A DNA stretch of 64,000 nucleotides from Ulota crispa (taxonomy: Eukaryota > Streptophyta > Bryopsida > Orthotrichales > Orthotrichaceae): assembly GCA_963920765.1 (NCBI GenBank), contig OY987242.1:26126002-26190001 (forward strand). Reading direction: 5' to 3'. A program made the position numbers and the translations under genes. The notes below the pieces were generated by a model that was not told where the DNA came from, made no database searches, and saw only the letters and a program-made list of their open reading frames with translations. Position 1 is the first letter of the stretch. Each line of letters starts with the position of its first letter. This document shows, piece by piece, positions 32,533-45,143 of the stretch.

Positions 32533-33834
32533 ACCAATGAGATTCAATACACTCTACCCTACACATGCCTTTGTGCCAAGGTGTGCAAAACTTCAAACTC
32601 TAACATTCTCAATCATTCAACCCAAGTTCTTCACTAATTTCTAGGAAAAAGTATGTCTCCAGCACTTCAACAAATCTAACATTGCATACAAATGCCTAAG
32701 TTCATAGTAGTCTCTTGATCAACCACTGATGCACAATAAACTTAGCAAACTTAGTCTATGCAAATATAGGAGTCCGCCACTAGAGCTAGCACATGCCAAA
32801 TCATGGGGCCCTTTGCTATGAACATAAATATAATTCACATCGGAATGTACCATAATTCAATGCAAGAGAAGGGATGTGGAACTCATGGAGAGGTGAGAAG
32901 CCCCACAAATAAAAAACAAAAAGGCACAACCTTGACCTATCACCAACAATTAATCAAAAAGATGGAAAATGAAAATAAGGGGTTGGAAGATCCAGACATA
33001 AGTGCTAGTATTCCTCTTACAAAAGATCAGGATCCATTTTCTAAAGAATGCATGTTCAAGCTCCATGGTCAAGGTTCATGTAAGTTTCTTGTGGTCTTGA
33101 TACCCTAAATCATAAACCCACGCCCTTTCCTCTAATTACGGTTCCCCCTTTAAAATCTTCCCAAAAATCTAATGCCATATTAACTAGATCACAAATCTTG
33201 GAACAAGTTCCTATTCAGTGTCATAAATCCCCAACAACCCTTGTTGCTAGCTCATGGAGGGCTGGCAAGTTGAACTTGCAAAAACTTTGAGAGTTGGGTA
33301 TGAGGAATTAAAAAAACTCTTATTTTTGTCACGTTGCCAATAGACACAAGATGCAAGCCATGGGAAGGATATATAGAGCCTCGAAAATGCAGGGGATCAT
33401 TAACCATAAAATTGAGGCAAGCTGTTAATTACAAACAAGGACTCCACCCCTGTATATATATTGACACAGTACGGCAATGGAGGCTCTCAAATTGAGAAAC
33501 AAAATAAATAGTCTTGTCAGAAAGAAAAGATATGAAGTTGGAAAAAAATATCTACCAACACAAATAGCAATTATCCATTGGATAATAACAATAAAGGTAA
33601 CACTACAAGAGCGTCCCAAACAATGATTCCGAATGTGATTTTCATAATTATCTCAAAGTGGCTAAAAACAATGGTAAATGTTCAAAAAATTTCAAATTTA
33701 ACACTGGGGTTCCACTTTTACTTGTTTTATCAAAGCAAACTAATTTAAATAATTGGTAAAAAGGTTTGCAAAACTTAGCCACATTTTTGTGAACACCGGC
33801 CCCAAAGGGGGTAGGACGTCCAAAAATCCAGCTA
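32533..33834. other. No gene recognised
   Basis: Intergenic sequence up to the reductase stop codon. An ORF at 32803-33108 is unsupported. The last few hundred bases should include the reductase 3' untranslated region. Confidence 0.4.
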
Positions 33835-36800
33835 CTAGGAAAGCTCTTCTCCTCGCTTTGCTCCTGCCACGACAGCGTTTATAAGAGCAGACCGGAAGCC
33901 CTTGTTCTCTAATTCACGGATCCCAGCAATTGTTGTTCCTGTGCAAGCACCAAGTTCTACTCATTAGAACATGAAAAAAAACCAGAAAAAAACCCCTAAT
34001 CCTTGAGAATGCCAATATCCGGATTACAAACTTGTTTCCATTGTTGTTGTGTTGACTGAATGTCATTCATCCAAATGTCATGATAAAGTTGCTACTTTTT
34101 GAGTACTACAATGATGCTTAGATAAGGTCAACCTTTGTAAGTAAAATTTTTGGATAGTGGGTCAAGGTCCCACTTTTATTTTTTGTGTTTAGGGCCTAAT
34201 TATATTGAGTGTTTGTTTATGATCAATGCTTGGATATGGTCCAACTTTTTTGTCTTGCCCAAGGCATTGACTTTCCCCAAGCTCAAAAATGTCCACTTCT
34301 CTAAACACACGATGCAAATTGTTTTTTGTACGAGGTTAAAAATTAGTTCTTCTTGCAATTGGAGCCGGTAATGAAGAATTTGAAAATTTAAAGAAAACTA
34401 CTTGTCCAAATTCTTTACAAGCCCAGATTACATTATATTTTGCCTCAAAAGCTCTAGATTTACACCCTCCCTCCTGTCACACTCTTCGGGGTAAAATATA
34501 AAAAAAGTGAAAAATGGTTTTGCAATAATTTAGGATTAGGGTGTTACTCTGTATCGACGCCTGAGTATATTATCAGTTTATAATGAAAAAAGACAGGCAA
34601 ACCATTGAAAATCTATCAATGTTCTAGATTTTGTGGTTGCCGAGATTGTTACCTGCAGGTGACGTCACCATATCTTTCAATTCTCCGGGATGCTTCTTGG
34701 TTTCCAACACCATTTTTGCAGCCCCAAACACCTGCAATAAAGGTTTCATCAGCAAAACAAAAAAAAAAATTGTTGCAAGCACTCAAAGCAAGCGCCAAAT
34801 TTTACGGGCACAATTCCAAAGTAATTACAAAGAGAGGCACAACCACAATATTGTTGCAATCCTATTATTTGACAACTTGATTGACCAAAAAGAAGTTTAA
34901 AAATTGCAATAGCTAATCACTTTGGATGCATGGTTTACTTTTTTAATATTTGCTGGTAGAGCAACACGCACCCCACAATGCAAGCAGATAAGGAAAATTT
35001 GGACAAAATTGGATAGAATTAACGACAAGTTCTCGTTCATTCACAAAATATACTAATATAAGTAGCTTTCATCCAAAATTTGGTAAAAACCTACTGCTAG
35101 CGAGGGGAGGGGTTTAGCAATTTCATCCATTCTTCACTGAATTCTTAGTGTTATGGTTGCCAGTCAGGTTTTGAGGTAAGGTTTAAGCAAATTTTTGCCA
35201 CGAAATCTTTTCCTGCTTGAAAATATCAAAAGTCGGGAGATGAACGTCCAACAATTGACAACAAGCACAAAAGCACATACTTCTGGGTGAGCCCTGCCCC
35301 TAGTGTAACTACTTTCCAAACTATGGTCCTATTTGTAGATATTCTGAGATGTCAAGCCCTCATTTGTATATTCCCTAAATTTGAAGTACCTAACATCTCA
35401 AACGTTCTTTGAAAAACCAAATATATTGCCACATCATCCAAACAAAAGTTAACTCTTAAAATAAAATAAACACTATCGTGCATGATACTTATGACCAACA
35501 ACTATTGCTGCAACAAGAAATACTGAAGCAGAACACATGTACCCATTAGCTCAAAAGCAATTCCACCAATAAGAACAAAACCTAGGCTTCATCCTAGTGA
35601 TCTCTGATTTTCTTATAGCTTTTTTTTATTGATAGAGCATTAGACTAGCAGCTCAAATTTGGGAGTTGTTGGTTAAAAGTATCGTGCACCGTAAAAAAAG
35701 GAATTATTTTTCAAGACTCTAGTATATGAAGTTGCAAATCAAAGAATTTTACAGCAAGTCACCCAACTTACCGTTTGAGCAGCGAGAGACATGGCAACAT
35801 CACGGGGAAGACCAGCAGCTACACCACCATCAGCCAAGGCTTCAATAGCCATGAAAACATACGCAGGACCGCTAGCACTGAAACAAAAGCAGACCCCAGT
35901 CAAATACAAAATCACTATTAAAAATTCATACAAAAACCAGAAAAGTCATACAAAAGGTAAAAGATCCATACATGCAAAAGCAAAAGTCAAGATTTGAGAA
36001 AACAAGGACATACCTGATTCCAGTAACTGCATTCAAAAGCTTTTCCTCTACAACGTGGATTTTGCCTACTGATTCGAACATTGTTGTTACAAGCTCTGAG
36101 TCTGCCGGAGTTGCTGTTGCCCCCAAGCACATTCCTGCAATAATAAAATTCACTGAACTTGTCAAAAGAAAAAAAATATAAAAAACAGGTCTGAAACTCA
36201 TGTAGGTCAGCTTGCAAATAAAGAAAAATACATAAAACTACTAACAACACCTGAGTATACTCTTTGTTTCTATTAGTTGATTTCTGGACGTTAGTATCAT
36301 ATTCTTTTGATAAGTATTGGACCACTTGAACTCAGGAAGTTTTGCACTAAAATTATAACTAAAACTTCCAATAGCTGAAGGGGACTTCGTAAAGTTTAAA
36401 GCTTAGATTTTCATACATTTGTGTCTTAGATTTTTATTTTAAAGGCACACGCGTTTGTAATACAAATAAAGGGATAACAAGAGAGGTTTAGAGTTTGGGG
36501 TTCAAGTACAAAAAGATATGCACCTGCAGCTGTTTCGCCAACCATGCAAGCAACGTTGGGCATCACCCTCACTACTCTTGCTTTACCAGCCCAATTCTGC
36601 AAGTACAAAGTGACAAGTTAAGCAAAACAGACAGTTAATTTTAAGAGCACATAATCCCAAATTAATTTATAAAGTAAGGGCACAATTCAAATGAAATAAA
36701 GATAACAAAAAGGGGTATAATCACAATACTGTTTGTGCCCTATTATTTGGCATGTAGACAAACCAAAGAAGTTCGCTTCCAAAGCAGGCAATCAAATAAA

Positions 36801-39414
36801 CTCAGCACTAAAAAAATGTCAAGCTCTTGGTGAGGAATTCTTTGGAGTATCAAAAGGCTGTATAATGAGCAACTAACAATTGTTGATATTTATTTGCACC
36901 AAGCAATGAAACAAAGGAAACAACAAAATTGTGGGTGTGCCCTCATTTGTAATTACCTTCAGACTAGCCATTGTTGGTAGTTATTAAGTAATCTCATGCC
37001 CTTGTTTATAATCCTCGCCTAATCTTTACCATAATGAACCTCAAGCGAGGAGGAAAACTAGCATACAATAGGGTTCCTTCGTAACATAAGACACAGCACG
37101 GTTCAATAGACATATACAAAAGCAAGCTAATAAAATATGAAGTATTTCAGTATCAACTCATTCAAAAATCAAGAAATCCTCCCCTTAAAATTCGAAGAAA
37201 AGTACAATATTTCAAATAGAAAATCCACCTGTAACTTCTCGATGGGTATTCCTGCAGCTATCGACACCAGAAGATGATCCTTTGTTAAGGCGGGCTTCAT
37301 CTCAGTAACAACCTTCTCCGCTGCACAAACGCAAATTTTCCAGAAGGCAATCAAAAATCACGGTAAAAACAAGACAATCATCCTGATTACCATAAAAAAT
37401 ATATATCATGGTGTAGTAACATTTCCAAAGTTGCAAATTGCGTTCAAATTTGTACTATTACAAACAAGAGATTTGATGTTTGGTAAACTACAAACAAAGA
37501 CCACAGCGAGTACAAAAGAAAAGCTTAGGAAATTGAACAATACCTACTTGAGGTTTCACTGCAAGGATGAGCACGTTACTTAACTCTGCAAGCTGCAATT
37601 CCCAGTAAATCATGTTTCCGGATTAATTGCTGAAACCAAAGGGGTAACATTAAAAGCAGACTACAAAGTTCATGAACTGCTAACCTCATGATAAGTACTT
37701 TCAATGAATAGTAGAACTTGTCTAATTAAATGGAATTAGGATTGGGATAGTATATGCCCTTAATAGAGAGGTTTGGCATTAATCATTCATAAACCCCAAG
37801 GCTTTTGGTCAAATTGAAGAACAACGTATTTTTTTAGAGCTTTTTCCTATTCTACATTATTTACATGCTGATTGAGGGTTTGCTGGAAAGATCGGACAAT
37901 ACAATTCTATGTGCCATAGGGTAAATTATGATGCAATCACAAAGATAGGCTGCTTCTGCCATTTGAACTTTGCAAATTTGTTGGATTATCAAATGGATAT
38001 TTGTTTAGGGTGGAAGCTAATCATTAAATACACAAATAGGGGCCCAAGAGTGAGAGGATCACTTTTCCCCCATTTCTAAAGAGAGCCTTTGCAAACTATG
38101 TCACTAGAGAATAGAAAATTGGTCACTGCTTGTGCACATAGGTGAACATCTTTCCAAAACTAGAATAGCTAAAATATCCCAAATAGAACTTTGTGTAACC
38201 ACATCTTTCTTGGATATAAGCCAAATGATCCAAAAACAAATGCAGCAACATACTAGTGTGAAACACAAGACACCTCTATAAAATTCCTCCCACTTAAGGT
38301 TTGGTTAGTACAAAGGAAATTGCGTAGAAATTAACCACAAAGTGGTCAAACAAACCTTAACTTGTTGATAGAAACCTCAAGTTGTTTATAGAGGTCAATT
38401 TTAAATGTAGTAAAACCTATTCTACTTGAACACACCAAAGTAGGATATGCATTTAGAGACAGGTCATTCATCAATTAATCAATAATAGAGACCAATTCTA
38501 TGTCCACTAGAACCAGACCTGAGTAAATCAATAACACCTATGACATGGATAGGATACAACTAGGACCAGGGGTACAATATGCACTTGAAATACAATAAAA
38601 AGTCAACCAGATGAAATGACAAAAAACCATTTAAACTTCGAATTTACTGGAAAACAACCGGACATGATTTTAAAAGATACAATCATACTACTACAATCAC
38701 ATTGACCCTCTCTAATATCGCATTTGACCTCTTTGATGTCACATCTCCACTCTCTGTGATATTATAAATACAATTACATTGACCTCTGTAACACAACATC
38801 TTTAGTCTCTGTCATACTATCATAATACTAAAATCACAATGACCTCTTTAACATCACATCTGATCTTTGCAATATCACATCTTCAGTCTCAGTAAACCAC
38901 AGTCAAACCCTAAACCTTGGGTAGTGTAGCAGGCGCCAACCGCTAGTTATAATATAAATACAAACAGCATCCAGTGCATGCGTGTGAAAAATTGATTGTA
39001 AGGTAGCAGCACCCATAACCGTCAAATTAAGGGTTTTGAACATGATGATTATTAATAAACATCTAGCAAATTATGGGATCCTATTAGCAAGAGAAAAATG
39101 ATAAGTTTGCACTTTCAAATGTATTATTTGGATACTGTGAGAGTAAGTTCTGAATTTTTAAAGAGCTCACTGCAATTGCACCTAATACCAACACTAAGGT
39201 TTCATGTTCATATGTTGTACATCCTTGTAATTACATCTATTCACTCCATAGATGTTTCAAGAATTTCGAGGTGATGGTTATGGGTACAGTGATGGTTATG
39301 GGTGTTGCTATCTTAAATGGGGAATGCTAGAGAAGCTCAATATTTTCCAGGACACTGTCTTAAACCGGTTATTCATCAACAGAGGTCAACTTTGATAAAA
39401 GGACCAAGAAGTTG

Positions 39415-39453
<39 letters not shown>

Positions 39454-39808
39454 TAAAGTTGAGAATTTGGAAATCAGCAATAGAAGGGTGGGGGTGGGGG
39501 TGTGGTAAGGATACCTTGGTATTGGAAGTGCAAACTGAAGTGCCGATGGATTCAAACACTTTGGTGCGGCCGACGTTGACGTCGGACGCGCTCATCATGT
39601 TGGCAGGCACCACGCCGGACTTGTCCAACCCCCGCGCTATGGACTCCGCCATCATGCCCGCCCCGATGAACCCCACCCGCGTGTTGCCCGTCATAAGCTC
39701 CGTCATCGCTGTTGCCGTTGCCGTTGCCGCGCTCGCCAACCGACTCGACTGGCGACGCCAAGTGCAGAGGCTCTGCATACCTCTCAACAACACTGTCAAT
39801 CCCGCCAT
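33835..39808 (-). CDS. P5CR: Delta-1-pyrroline-5-carboxylate reductase
   Basis: Eight coding exons on minus: 39515-39808, 37544-37592, 37229-37320, 36524-36596, 36014-36134, 35772-35877, 34653-34731, 33835-33938. All junctions are GT-AG with matching phases, giving 305 residues (plant enzymes are about 275-280). Residues 46-56, [11 protein letters not shown], form the Rossmann loop for NAD(P)[16 protein letters not shown] and [18 protein letters not shown] follow as in the family, and [18 protein letters not shown] matches the P5CR signature. The enzyme reduces pyrroline-5-carboxylate to proline, the last step of proline synthesis. About 45 residues precede the Rossmann loop; they are rich in Arg, Ser and Ala and may target an organelle, unlike the short start of the cytosolic Arabidopsis enzyme. 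ATG 39808 is the first in frame, 8 bases after an acceptor. Confidence 0.95.
34950..35205. repeat. GGTAGAGCAACACGCACCCC repeat in reductase intron
   Basis: The left end GGTAGAGCAACACGCACCCC and the interior (AAGGAAAATTTGGACAAAATT, TTCATCCAAAATTTGG) match 7880-8160, 50098-50643 (reverse) and 50865-51112 (reverse). About 250-290 bp. No clear terminal inverted repeat. Confidence 0.7.
35617..35692 (+). pseudogene. Degenerate tRNA-like sequence
   Basis: AGC...TTGATAGAGC resembles a tRNA D-arm and AGTTGTTGGTTAAAAG resembles a T-arm. The anticodon stem (TTAGA/CTCAA) does not pair well and the GTTC of the T loop is lost. It is either an old tRNA pseudogene or the head of a tRNA-derived SINE in a reductase intron. 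Not a working tRNA gene. Confidence 0.3.
38650..38960. repeat. GCGCCAACCGCTAGT repeat, copy 2 (reductase intron 1)
   Basis: Repeats of the ATCACATTGACCTCT / ATCACATCT word type, ending GCAGGCGCCAACCGCTAGT, as at 27164-27500. Confidence 0.6.
38999..39315. repeat. TAAGGTAG-family MITE-like element, copy 4 (reductase intron 1)
   Basis: Starts TAAGGTAGCAGCACCCATAA and ends GGTGTTGCTATCTTA. Nearly the same sequence as the copy in the first cofactor B intron (4177-4502). Confidence 0.9.
39417..39450. repeat. (AT)n microsatellite near the first donor of the reductase gene
   Basis: About 17 AT units, 65 bp inside intron 1 from its donor. Likely polymorphic in length. Confidence 0.95.
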
Positions 39809-39815
39809 GTCCACT

Positions 39816-40113
39816 ACTGAAACTCAGCAGTCGCACACAACACACGACAAAAAAGGCAAACAAGGCACACAAAAAAACTAACAACAAAACAAAGCATGGT
39901 TGAAGAATGCGCAATAATGGAGCAGAAAGAAGGGTAGAGCAGTCGAAGAACATGGCAATTCAGAAGGCAGCACTTGGAATACTAAAACTCAGCGGTCGCA
40001 CACAACACGACGAAAAGAAACAAGGCAAACAGAAACTACAGCAAAGAAAAACAACAACAAAACAAAGCATGGTTGAAGAATGCGCAATAATGGAGCAGAA
40101 AGAAGGGTAGACG
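39816..40113. repeat. 165-bp tandem duplication just upstream of the reductase start
   Basis: AAGCATGGTTGAAGAATGCG and AATAATGGAGCAGAAAGAAG occur twice, 165 bp apart. On minus the first unit ends with the acceptor (GAGTTTCAG) used just before the start codon, and the second unit has the matching GAGTTTTAG. The start exon may thus have two competing upstream acceptors. Confidence 0.85.
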
Positions 40114-40230
40114 GCAATTCAGAAGTGGCACTTGGAAAAGGTGTTAATGTGAGAAGGGAGAAATACGGCATCTGGATGGAGGCAGAGGAATTGAATTTGA
40201 CAAGGTATGGGGAATGTGATGAGAGGTGAG

Positions 40231-40356
40231 TTGAGAGTTGACCTAATGGTGTGTTGTCGGAACGGGCGGAGAAGGCGTGTAGATGAAGAAGTGAGCCTGC
40301 AATGGAGAGGATGCCTTTGATGCTGGAGCGAGAGGAGAGTTCCAAGCTGCAAGTCG
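40231..40356 (-). repeat. Downstream copy of a putative reductase leader exon
   Basis: GGAACTC-CCTCTCGCTCCAGCAT and TTCTCCGCCCGTTCCGACAAC on minus match 40841-40946. It lacks the clean GAGAG-GTGAGG donor of the other copy. Confidence 0.6.
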
Positions 40357-40826
40357 TCGTAGCGAAATAATAACCAAAGAAACCAGAAAAATCATAACAT
40401 CATTTCACAGTAAGGATTCTCAAAGTAAAGATCAAATCGTCGAACCTAGACTAAAACTCAAATACTTCAGAAAAACTGCCCTACACTACCACATCCTACG
40501 GCCAAAAAAAGACTCGAAGCTCACAGTACATTACATCAGACATTCGCACCAGTGATCTCAAACATGATTTTCACTTTTAGCTCAAGTGGCTAAAAACACT
40601 GCTAAAAAGCTAAAATTTTAAAATTTAACACTGTAATTTCACAAGATTTTGCTCCAGAAAAGCGGCGGAAGCGAGAAGCGTAGAAATGGAGGCAAGAATT
40701 GCGCTGGAAATGATCGAACAAAAGAACAATTACAAAAGACAATACCGATTGACCTAAACAGAGTATTGTATTCCTCCAAAAAATGCAAACCCTAAGCCAT
40801 ACTCATCCGAGCACAAGCAACCTCAC

Positions 40827-41120
40827 CTCTCCAAACTCCTAATGGTGTTGTTGTCGGAATGGGCGGAGAAAGCGAGGCGATGAAGAAGTAGGCCTGCAAT
40901 GCTGGAGCGAGAGGGGAGTTCCAAGCTGTGAGTCGGCGTCGTCGTCGTCGTCGTGGCCGGCGCGTCGGGGGTTCGCTCGAGCTCCCGCGTCTCACGACGC
41001 CGGCGTCTGCTTGGTCGCGAGGGCGCGAGGGCTGTGAGGAATGCGAGCAAGGGCAGGGGTTTAAGGAGACGGCTGGGCGGAGGAGGGCAAGGCAGGCGTG
41101 ATAAGGGTTTTAGATTTAAG
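40827..41120 (-). promoter_or_regulatory. P5CR: Putative 5' leader exon of the reductase gene
   Basis: GC-rich minus sequence ending in a strong donor (GAGAG then GTGAGG, border 40827/40826). No ATG opens the long frames through it, so an untranslated leader spliced to the acceptor at 39817 fits. Untested; it could instead be the first exon of another transcript. Confidence 0.35.
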
Positions 41121-41347
41121 TTAGTCACACTATTCCTTCGTCTCGTACAGTCGTACTAGTAAGTACTTTGCTTTCCTTCTTCATGGTTTGTAACGCTACG
41201 GTGGCAGTTCACACTATGTCCCAAGAGTCCCACTTCATTGCATTTTTGTTTACATGGTACACTGAATATTGTATTTCGGTTGTCTTGAAAACTCTGATAA
41301 ATATTGTCTTTCGGTTGTCTTCACAACTCTAATGAATATTGCATTAA
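41121..41347. other. Upstream flank of the reductase leader
   Basis: No promoter motif can be picked with confidence. Confidence 0.3.
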
Positions 41348-41579
41348 CCCTTAAAGGACCGAGGAGCCCTTTGCGGCCAATACAATATTTAGTATTTTCT
41401 TGTATTTGGAATGCATCCACACCTTTACTATATTTGTGATCAACAAAGAAGTTAGAATACAGATCAATGCAGTTCTAGTGAGCTAGTTAAAATCTCAAAT
41501 TAAAAAATTTTATTGGTAGTAAATGCTAGTTATACGGCAGCATATTTACTACGTAATACGTAGAGCGGTCCTTTAAGGG
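41348..41579. mobile_element. TTAA-flanked short element, 226-232-bp family, copy 3
   Basis: TTAA at 41344-41347 and 41580-41583; ends CCCTTAAAGGACCG and CGGTCCTTTAAGGG are a 13-14-bp inverted repeat. The cleanest member of this family. Confidence 0.9.
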
Positions 41580-41583
41580 TTAA

Positions 41584-42637
41584 AATCTTTTCTTGTAGTG
41601 ATTTTTTATGAAAGTTATTTTAGCACAAATAAATCTTTAGAGAGTGTAAAATGTCAAATTAGTGTGGGACAACCTACATGCAATTTTCATGTGTAGGTTG
41701 CCTTACCCTAGAAAGTTACGTCACTACTCATTGTTTGGCCATTTGGAGGCGCATGCAACTATCTAGATTTTAGGACTTTACATGGTTTTATGACATAAAT
41801 GTCACTAATTTGGTTTTAAGCAACATTACTGTTGTTACCAAGGACCTTTAAAAATTGCATATTGCATGGATTGTTGATGAAAATTGTTGTAAAAGCAAAA
41901 ACATATTTATAGCGTAAAATGTCAAAAAATTAGTGTGGGGCAACCTAAATCAAGCTTCTTTAATTTACATTTTCTAAAAGTAAATGCATAAATTAACAAA
42001 TTAACTCTTTACAATGGGCACAAATTAAGCTCATGGGTTCCTTATAAAAAATATTTGCACTTGGCATATGCCACATGGTCACTATGCAACTTTTATGGTG
42101 GCAAAACCACCGTGTTCCTTAGCATGGCCAAAGTTGAATTTGAATTCTCTATTCTTAAACTCTCTAAAGATGAGTATTATGAAATTGTTGACTAACCTCT
42201 CACTTGAGAGGGTGTCGAAGTGTAAGCAATTTCATGCTTTGTCATATTTAATATGATATCAAATATGCAAATATAAAAACTAAATTTGTTAATTTATAAC
42301 AATACACAAATTAACTTTCATGATGTGCATAAATTAGGCTAATTTGTTAATTTATGAAAAAATGTAAATTAAAGAGGCCTGACCTAAATGCAGTACTTAG
42401 TGTAGTGTTTATTTTGTAAGTGTTGGCACCAAAGAAGATAAGACTTTAGTTAAAGTTTGGGTTGACCATTTTGCTAAATCCAACTTTGAGACCAAGTTCC
42501 ACTAACATTTTTCATAAAATGTTTATGGTTTTCATTAGTACTCCTTTATGCTCTTAGTAATGCAACAAAGCTAAGATTTAGCATTGAGGCTAGACTTGCA
42601 CAGATGGGATGTGGGATGTAGTGTGAACTACCCTTAA
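41584..42637. other. No gene recognised
   Basis: AT-rich; the words ATTAGTGTGGG(A/G)CAACCTA occur twice (41658, 41930), suggesting a further decayed repeat. No supportable ORF. Confidence 0.4.
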
Positions 42638-43556
42638 CCCCTAAATCCTTGGGGCCTTTATTTTGTCAAAAGACACTCAAAACTGCCATTTCTATTGCAA
42701 AGAGTAAAAAATTTAAAAATTGGTCTTTTTGCATGTCCAACCGTAGGATCTTGTACTAGACTAGTATAAGAATGTCAAAACAAAAATTCAAAAGCTTTGA
42801 TTGCACAGATTGCAAGATATTTGCATTCAAAGTGTAAAAAACATACTTTTTTGCACCTTGCATGACTAGACTATTTGACTGAACTTTTTTAACTTAGAAA
42901 TTTTGCACCACAGAGTTTTGAGGTTTATTTTTGTATGGTGGGAAATTGAGTTGAGAATCTTTGGAAAAAAACCAAAACAAAAAATACTTAATTTTCATAC
43001 TTAAAAAAACATTAGGTAGAAGAAGGTATGAGATTGAACAAATACTTAAATTGTTAATAACCTTGCAATGGAATTGAAACACAATAATCCCAATGGTGAG
43101 ATTGTTCTAGCAAGCAAACTTCACTCTCTCCAACAATTTTTTTTGAAAAAATGTTAAAATTGCATTCAAAAATGAAGTTTATAAGTTATTTTTTCAAGAA
43201 GATACTTGAGTTGCCCAAAAAATAAGATTGTCCATAACTTTCTTATAACTAGTCCAAATGGAATGGATCAAAGCTTTAGCTTTAAACAGAACTATAACCT
43301 ATGAGAAAATAAACAAAAATTAAAAAAATTCAAGTTTTTGTAAAAATTTTTTACTACCCAATTTGCATAAATTTTTGCTTATTGAGGCATAACTTTTGCT
43401 TTTGGGCATTGATTGGAATAAAAATTATATTCCCCAAAAGCTAATGTGTTTTCCTATTTTCAAAAAAGTTTCAAAAAACCAAAACAAAAATTGAAGCTGT
43501 AGGTACCTGCCCAAAATCCCATTTGTCCTCCGAGGGGACACTCAAAGATTTAGGGA
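42638..43556. mobile_element. TTAA-flanked element, 920-bp family, copy 1
   Basis: TTAA at 42634-42637 and 43557-43560; ends CCCCTAAATCCTTGGGGCC and AAGATTTAGGGA. Inverted relative to 44223-45143, with which it pairs along its whole length. Confidence 0.9.
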
Positions 43557-43560
43557 TTAA

Positions 43561-44218
43561 CCATCTTTGTTTTTTATTTAATTTTTAATTTTTAATCCTC
43601 TCTCTTTCATGATGTTTCTTCCTATTCCCATGTAAGGGGGTGCTTCATGTTATGCTCCACACCTCCTTGATTTCTTAAATTTTTGATTTGGTGGGGAGGT
43701 TGAAAATTGGGGTTTAATGATTGTTCAAATTGTGTCTTTAAACTAGAAGTCTAGGTTCATTTATAAATGCTTGTAAGGTAGCATTATTCAAAAAAATTGT
43801 ATTCAAGGGAATGGGATTTTGTTTCAAGAATCGCGTTCAGCATTTAGACAACTAATGTGCATAAAAACCATGTACCCCTTTGAGGTATTGTTTTTGTTCA
43901 TTCATTGCTCAAGCGGCATGCATCTCAAAATGCCTGCAAGAAAGGAAAAAAGAAAAATCATCCAAGCGAGCACGTTCAACGATAAATTGGCTTTTATTTG
44001 TGCCATTCATCCAAAAGTGGCAAAGCTAATTTATCATTGTAAGGAGTTTGGCAATTCCGCCCATTTTTAAACGATTTTTTTGTATTGTTAACATAGCCAA
44101 TGTCAAAAGAAGGAAACATTATAGCAAAAAAAATTGCCCCAAGAAGAAAGTAATATGGCTTGATACATTAAACACCATACAAAGACCGCAAGTTTTATAC
44201 AAAAAAAACTTTCAGAAG
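43561..44218. other. 660-bp spacer between two inverted 920-bp elements
   Basis: Frames at 43819-44070 and 44048-44260 (plus) have no recognisable domain. No transposase motif is seen, so the pair does not form a composite element that I can support. Confidence 0.4.
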
Positions 44219-44222
44219 TTAA

Positions 44223-45143
44223 CCCCTAAATCCTTGAGTGTCTCCTCGGGGGACAAATGAGATTTCGGGCAGGTATTTATAGCCTTAATTTTTGTTTTCA
44301 TTTTTTGAAACTTTTTTTGAAGATAGGAAAACACATTAGCTTTTGGGGAATATAATTTTTATTCCAATTCATGCCCAAAAGCAAAAATTATGCCTAGATA
44401 AGCAAAAATTTATGAAGATCGAGCAGCAAAAAAAAATCACAAAAATTTGAATTTTTTTGTAAATTTTTTTCTTCTCATAGGCTATAGTTTTGTATACATC
44501 TGAAGCTTTTATTCATTCCATTTGGATTAGTTATGAGACAGTTATGGACAATCTTATTTTTTGGGCAACTCAAGTATCTTCTTGAAAAAATAACTTATAA
44601 ACATCATTTTTGAATGCAATTTTAACATTTTTTCAAAAAAAATTGTTGGAGAGAGTGAAGTTTGCTTGCTAGAACAATCTCACCATTGGGATTATTGTGT
44701 TTCAATTCCATTGCAAGATTATTAACAATTTAAGTATTTGTTCAATCTCATACCTTCATCCACCTAATGATTTTTTTAAGAATGAAAATTAGGTATATTT
44801 GGTTTTTGTTTTTTTGAAGATTCTTAGCTCAATTTCCCACCATCAAAAAATAAACCTCAAAACTTTGCAGTGCAAAAAATTTAAGTTAAAAAAGCTCAAA
44901 GTCAAATAATCTAGTCATGCAAGGTGCAAAGAAGCTTGCTTTTTACAATTCAATTGCAAATATCTTGCAACTTATGCGGTCAAAGTTTATGGATTTTTGT
45001 GTGCACATTCTTATACGAGTCTAATACAAGATCCTACGGTTAGATATACAAAAAGACCAATTTTCGAACTTTTTTACTCTTTGTAACAAAAATGACAGTT
45101 TAGAGTGTCTTTTGACAAAATAAGGGCCCCAGGGATTTAGGGC
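44223..45143. mobile_element. TTAA-flanked element, 920-bp family, copy 2
   Basis: TTAA at 44219-44222 and 45144-45147; starts CCCCTAAATCCTTGAGTG and ends CCCAGGGATTTAGGGC. Diverged inverted copy of 42638-43556. Together they make a 2.5-kb palindrome. Confidence 0.9.

Noticed and set aside
39552-39953. 133-codon minus ORF starting upstream of the reductase ATG
   Set aside because: It overlaps reductase exon 1 in another frame; the reductase frame carries the Rossmann motif and correct splice phases.
40823-41128. Transit-peptide-like first coding exon on minus
   Set aside because: The long frames through this GC-rich segment have no ATG, only GTG starts; an untranslated leader is the simpler reading.
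43819-44260. Transposase within the spacer of the inverted 920-bp pair
   Set aside because: The two short overlapping ORFs show no catalytic Asp motifs and no resemblance to a transposase that I can support.
42638-45143. CRISPR-like or LTR interpretation of the paired repeats
   Set aside because: The repeats are inverted, not direct, each with its own TTAA flanks; no spacer periodicity and no retrotransposon motifs.
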